From NCBI GenBank assembly GCA_029256865.1, contig JARIEH010000306.1:1-5854 (forward strand): a stretch of 5,854 nucleotides of DNA. The letters are read 5' to 3'. A program made the position numbers and the translations under genes. This stretch comes from Psychrobacter sp. GTDB taxonomy: Bacteria > Pseudomonadota > Gammaproteobacteria > Pseudomonadales > Moraxellaceae. A model generated the notes under the pieces. The model was not told where the DNA came from, did not search any database, and was given only the letters and a program-made list of their open reading frames with translations. Below, in pieces: positions 5,188 to 5,854 of the stretch; the stretch's first letter is position 1, and the number at the start of each line of letters is the position of its first letter.

Positions 5188-5854
5188 ATGCCTTCTCGTC
5201 CTCAATATGCACTCATGTCTTCTAAAGACAAAAACATAGTATTGTTTGTTTGCTTTAGCAGTGCTGTGCTGTTCTTTGATTTTTTAATCTACTTGTATAT
5301 GGTAGATGTGATCTCGGTAGCTTTTTTTCCAACCAGTGCAGACTCTGCAATCTCTAGATTACAAGGACTTGGGCTCTTTGCCATTGGTTACTTAGCACGC
5401 CCAATCGGTGGCATTATTTTTGGTCGTTATGGCGATATAAAAGGTCGTAAGCCAGTACTATTAATGAGTATGGTTGTCACCGCAGCTTGCATGCTAGCAA
5501 TGGCTTTTTTACCGACGTACGCTCAGTGGGGTTTTGCTGCGCCGGCTTTATTTATTATACTGCGCATCATACAGGGCATGGCCTTTGGTGTCTTTGCACC
5601 ATTAACTTGGATCTTCGTCGCTGAGCATGTACCTAGGCAATATCTTTCGGCGGGCTGTAGCTACGTGATCGCCAGTTTTTTACTGGGTGTTTTATTCTCC
5701 AATGCTTTTTTTATCTGGCTCACTGCTTCTATGACCACAGAGCAGTTAATAACTGACGGTTGGCGCTTACCATTTATTGTTGCAGCCATTCTAAGCTTTT
5801 TGCCGCTACTGGCATGGCGCTTTATCAGCGAATCGCCATTCTTTATTGAGATGA
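5188..5854 (+). CDS. MFS transporter, metabolite:H+ symporter (MHS) type, 3' truncated by window
   Basis: The first 222 codons of an inner-membrane major facilitator are present; the frame is open at the window end. Hydrophobic segments correspond to about the first six helices. The MFS signature between helices 2 and 3 is clear: RPIGGIIFGRYGDIKGRKP (71-89). Helix 4 has RIIQGMAFG (126-134). Helix 1 carries FFDFLIY (29-35), and GWRLPFIVAAIL (191-202) followed by RFISESPFF (211-219) is characteristic of the MHS family that includes ProP, KgtP and ShiA. The substrate is therefore probably a small organic acid or osmolyte taken up with protons, but no residue visible here decides which. The ATG at 5188 follows an in-frame TGA (5179-5181); no strong ribosome binding site precedes it (GGAT at 5172 is too far). 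The ATG at 5215, nine codons in, is an alternative with no better site. Two hairpins precede the gene. Confidence 0.85.
   Translation, partial: MPSRPQYALMSSKDKNIVLFVCFSSAVLFFDFLIYLYMVDVISVAFFPTSADSAISRLQGLGLFAIGYLARPIGGIIFGRYGDIKGRKPVLLMSMVVTAACMLAMAFLPTYAQWGFAAPALFIILRIIQGMAFGVFAPLTWIFVAEHVPRQYLSAGCSYVIASFLLGVLFSNAFFIWLTASMTTEQLITDGWRLPFIVAAILSFLPLLAWRFISESPFFIEM

Noticed and set aside
5121..5225. Small hydrophobic reading frame of 34 codons (starts MMLVVYMMTD) overlapping the MFS start in another frame, a possible leader peptide
   Set aside because: No ribosome binding site precedes its ATG, the frame is short, and its sequence overlaps the stem-loop and the transporter start. Chance is the better explanation.

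Overview
The window looks like a chromosomal segment of a Moraxellaceae gammaproteobacterium, most likely Psychrobacter. This is inferred from the moderate AT-richness, the style of the RecR, MetZ and ClsC proteins, and the many Asn/Ser/Gln-rich low-complexity protein stretches. No marker gene settles the genus. There is no mobile element, CRISPR array, tRNA or rRNA; this is mostly ordinary core genome, and no new multi-gene system is visible.

Left part, minus strand (read right to left): metZ (O-succinylhomoserine sulfhydrylase), then ybaB/ebfC (nucleoid-associated protein), then recR (recombination mediator), then the first 65 codons of a gene that leaves the window at base 1 and is not securely identified. 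A good sigma70-like promoter (TAGACA-17-TATAAT) lies across the 3' end of metZ and points at ybaB, so ybaB-recR is probably its own transcription unit with a leader of about 130 nt. A GC-rich hairpin with a T-rich tail at 214-245 closes recR. A weaker hairpin sits between ybaB and recR. The dnaX gene that often precedes ybaB-recR is not here; metZ occupies that place.

Middle: a 386-bp divergent intergenic region (2826-3211) separates metZ from a rightward gene. It holds a TATAAT box for each direction, several small inverted repeats, and no convincing gene.

Right part, plus strand: a 589-aa ClsC-type cardiolipin synthase of the phospholipase D superfamily, with two complete HKD motifs. It carries a lipoprotein signal peptide and an Asn/Asp/Gln-rich acidic linker that E. 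coli ClsC lacks. About 206 bp further on starts a metabolite:H+ symporter-type MFS transporter, cut off by the window end after 222 codons. The gap between them has a terminator-like stem followed by a second, tight hairpin, so the transporter may have a structured leader.

The genes do not form one pathway. ybaB and recR belong together (DNA binding and repair), metZ is methionine biosynthesis, clsC is membrane lipid synthesis, and the transporter's substrate cannot be read from the sequence. The points most worth a second look are the lipoprotein form of ClsC, the palindrome centred near -41.5 of its presumed promoter, the start-site corrections, and the structured leader of the transporter.
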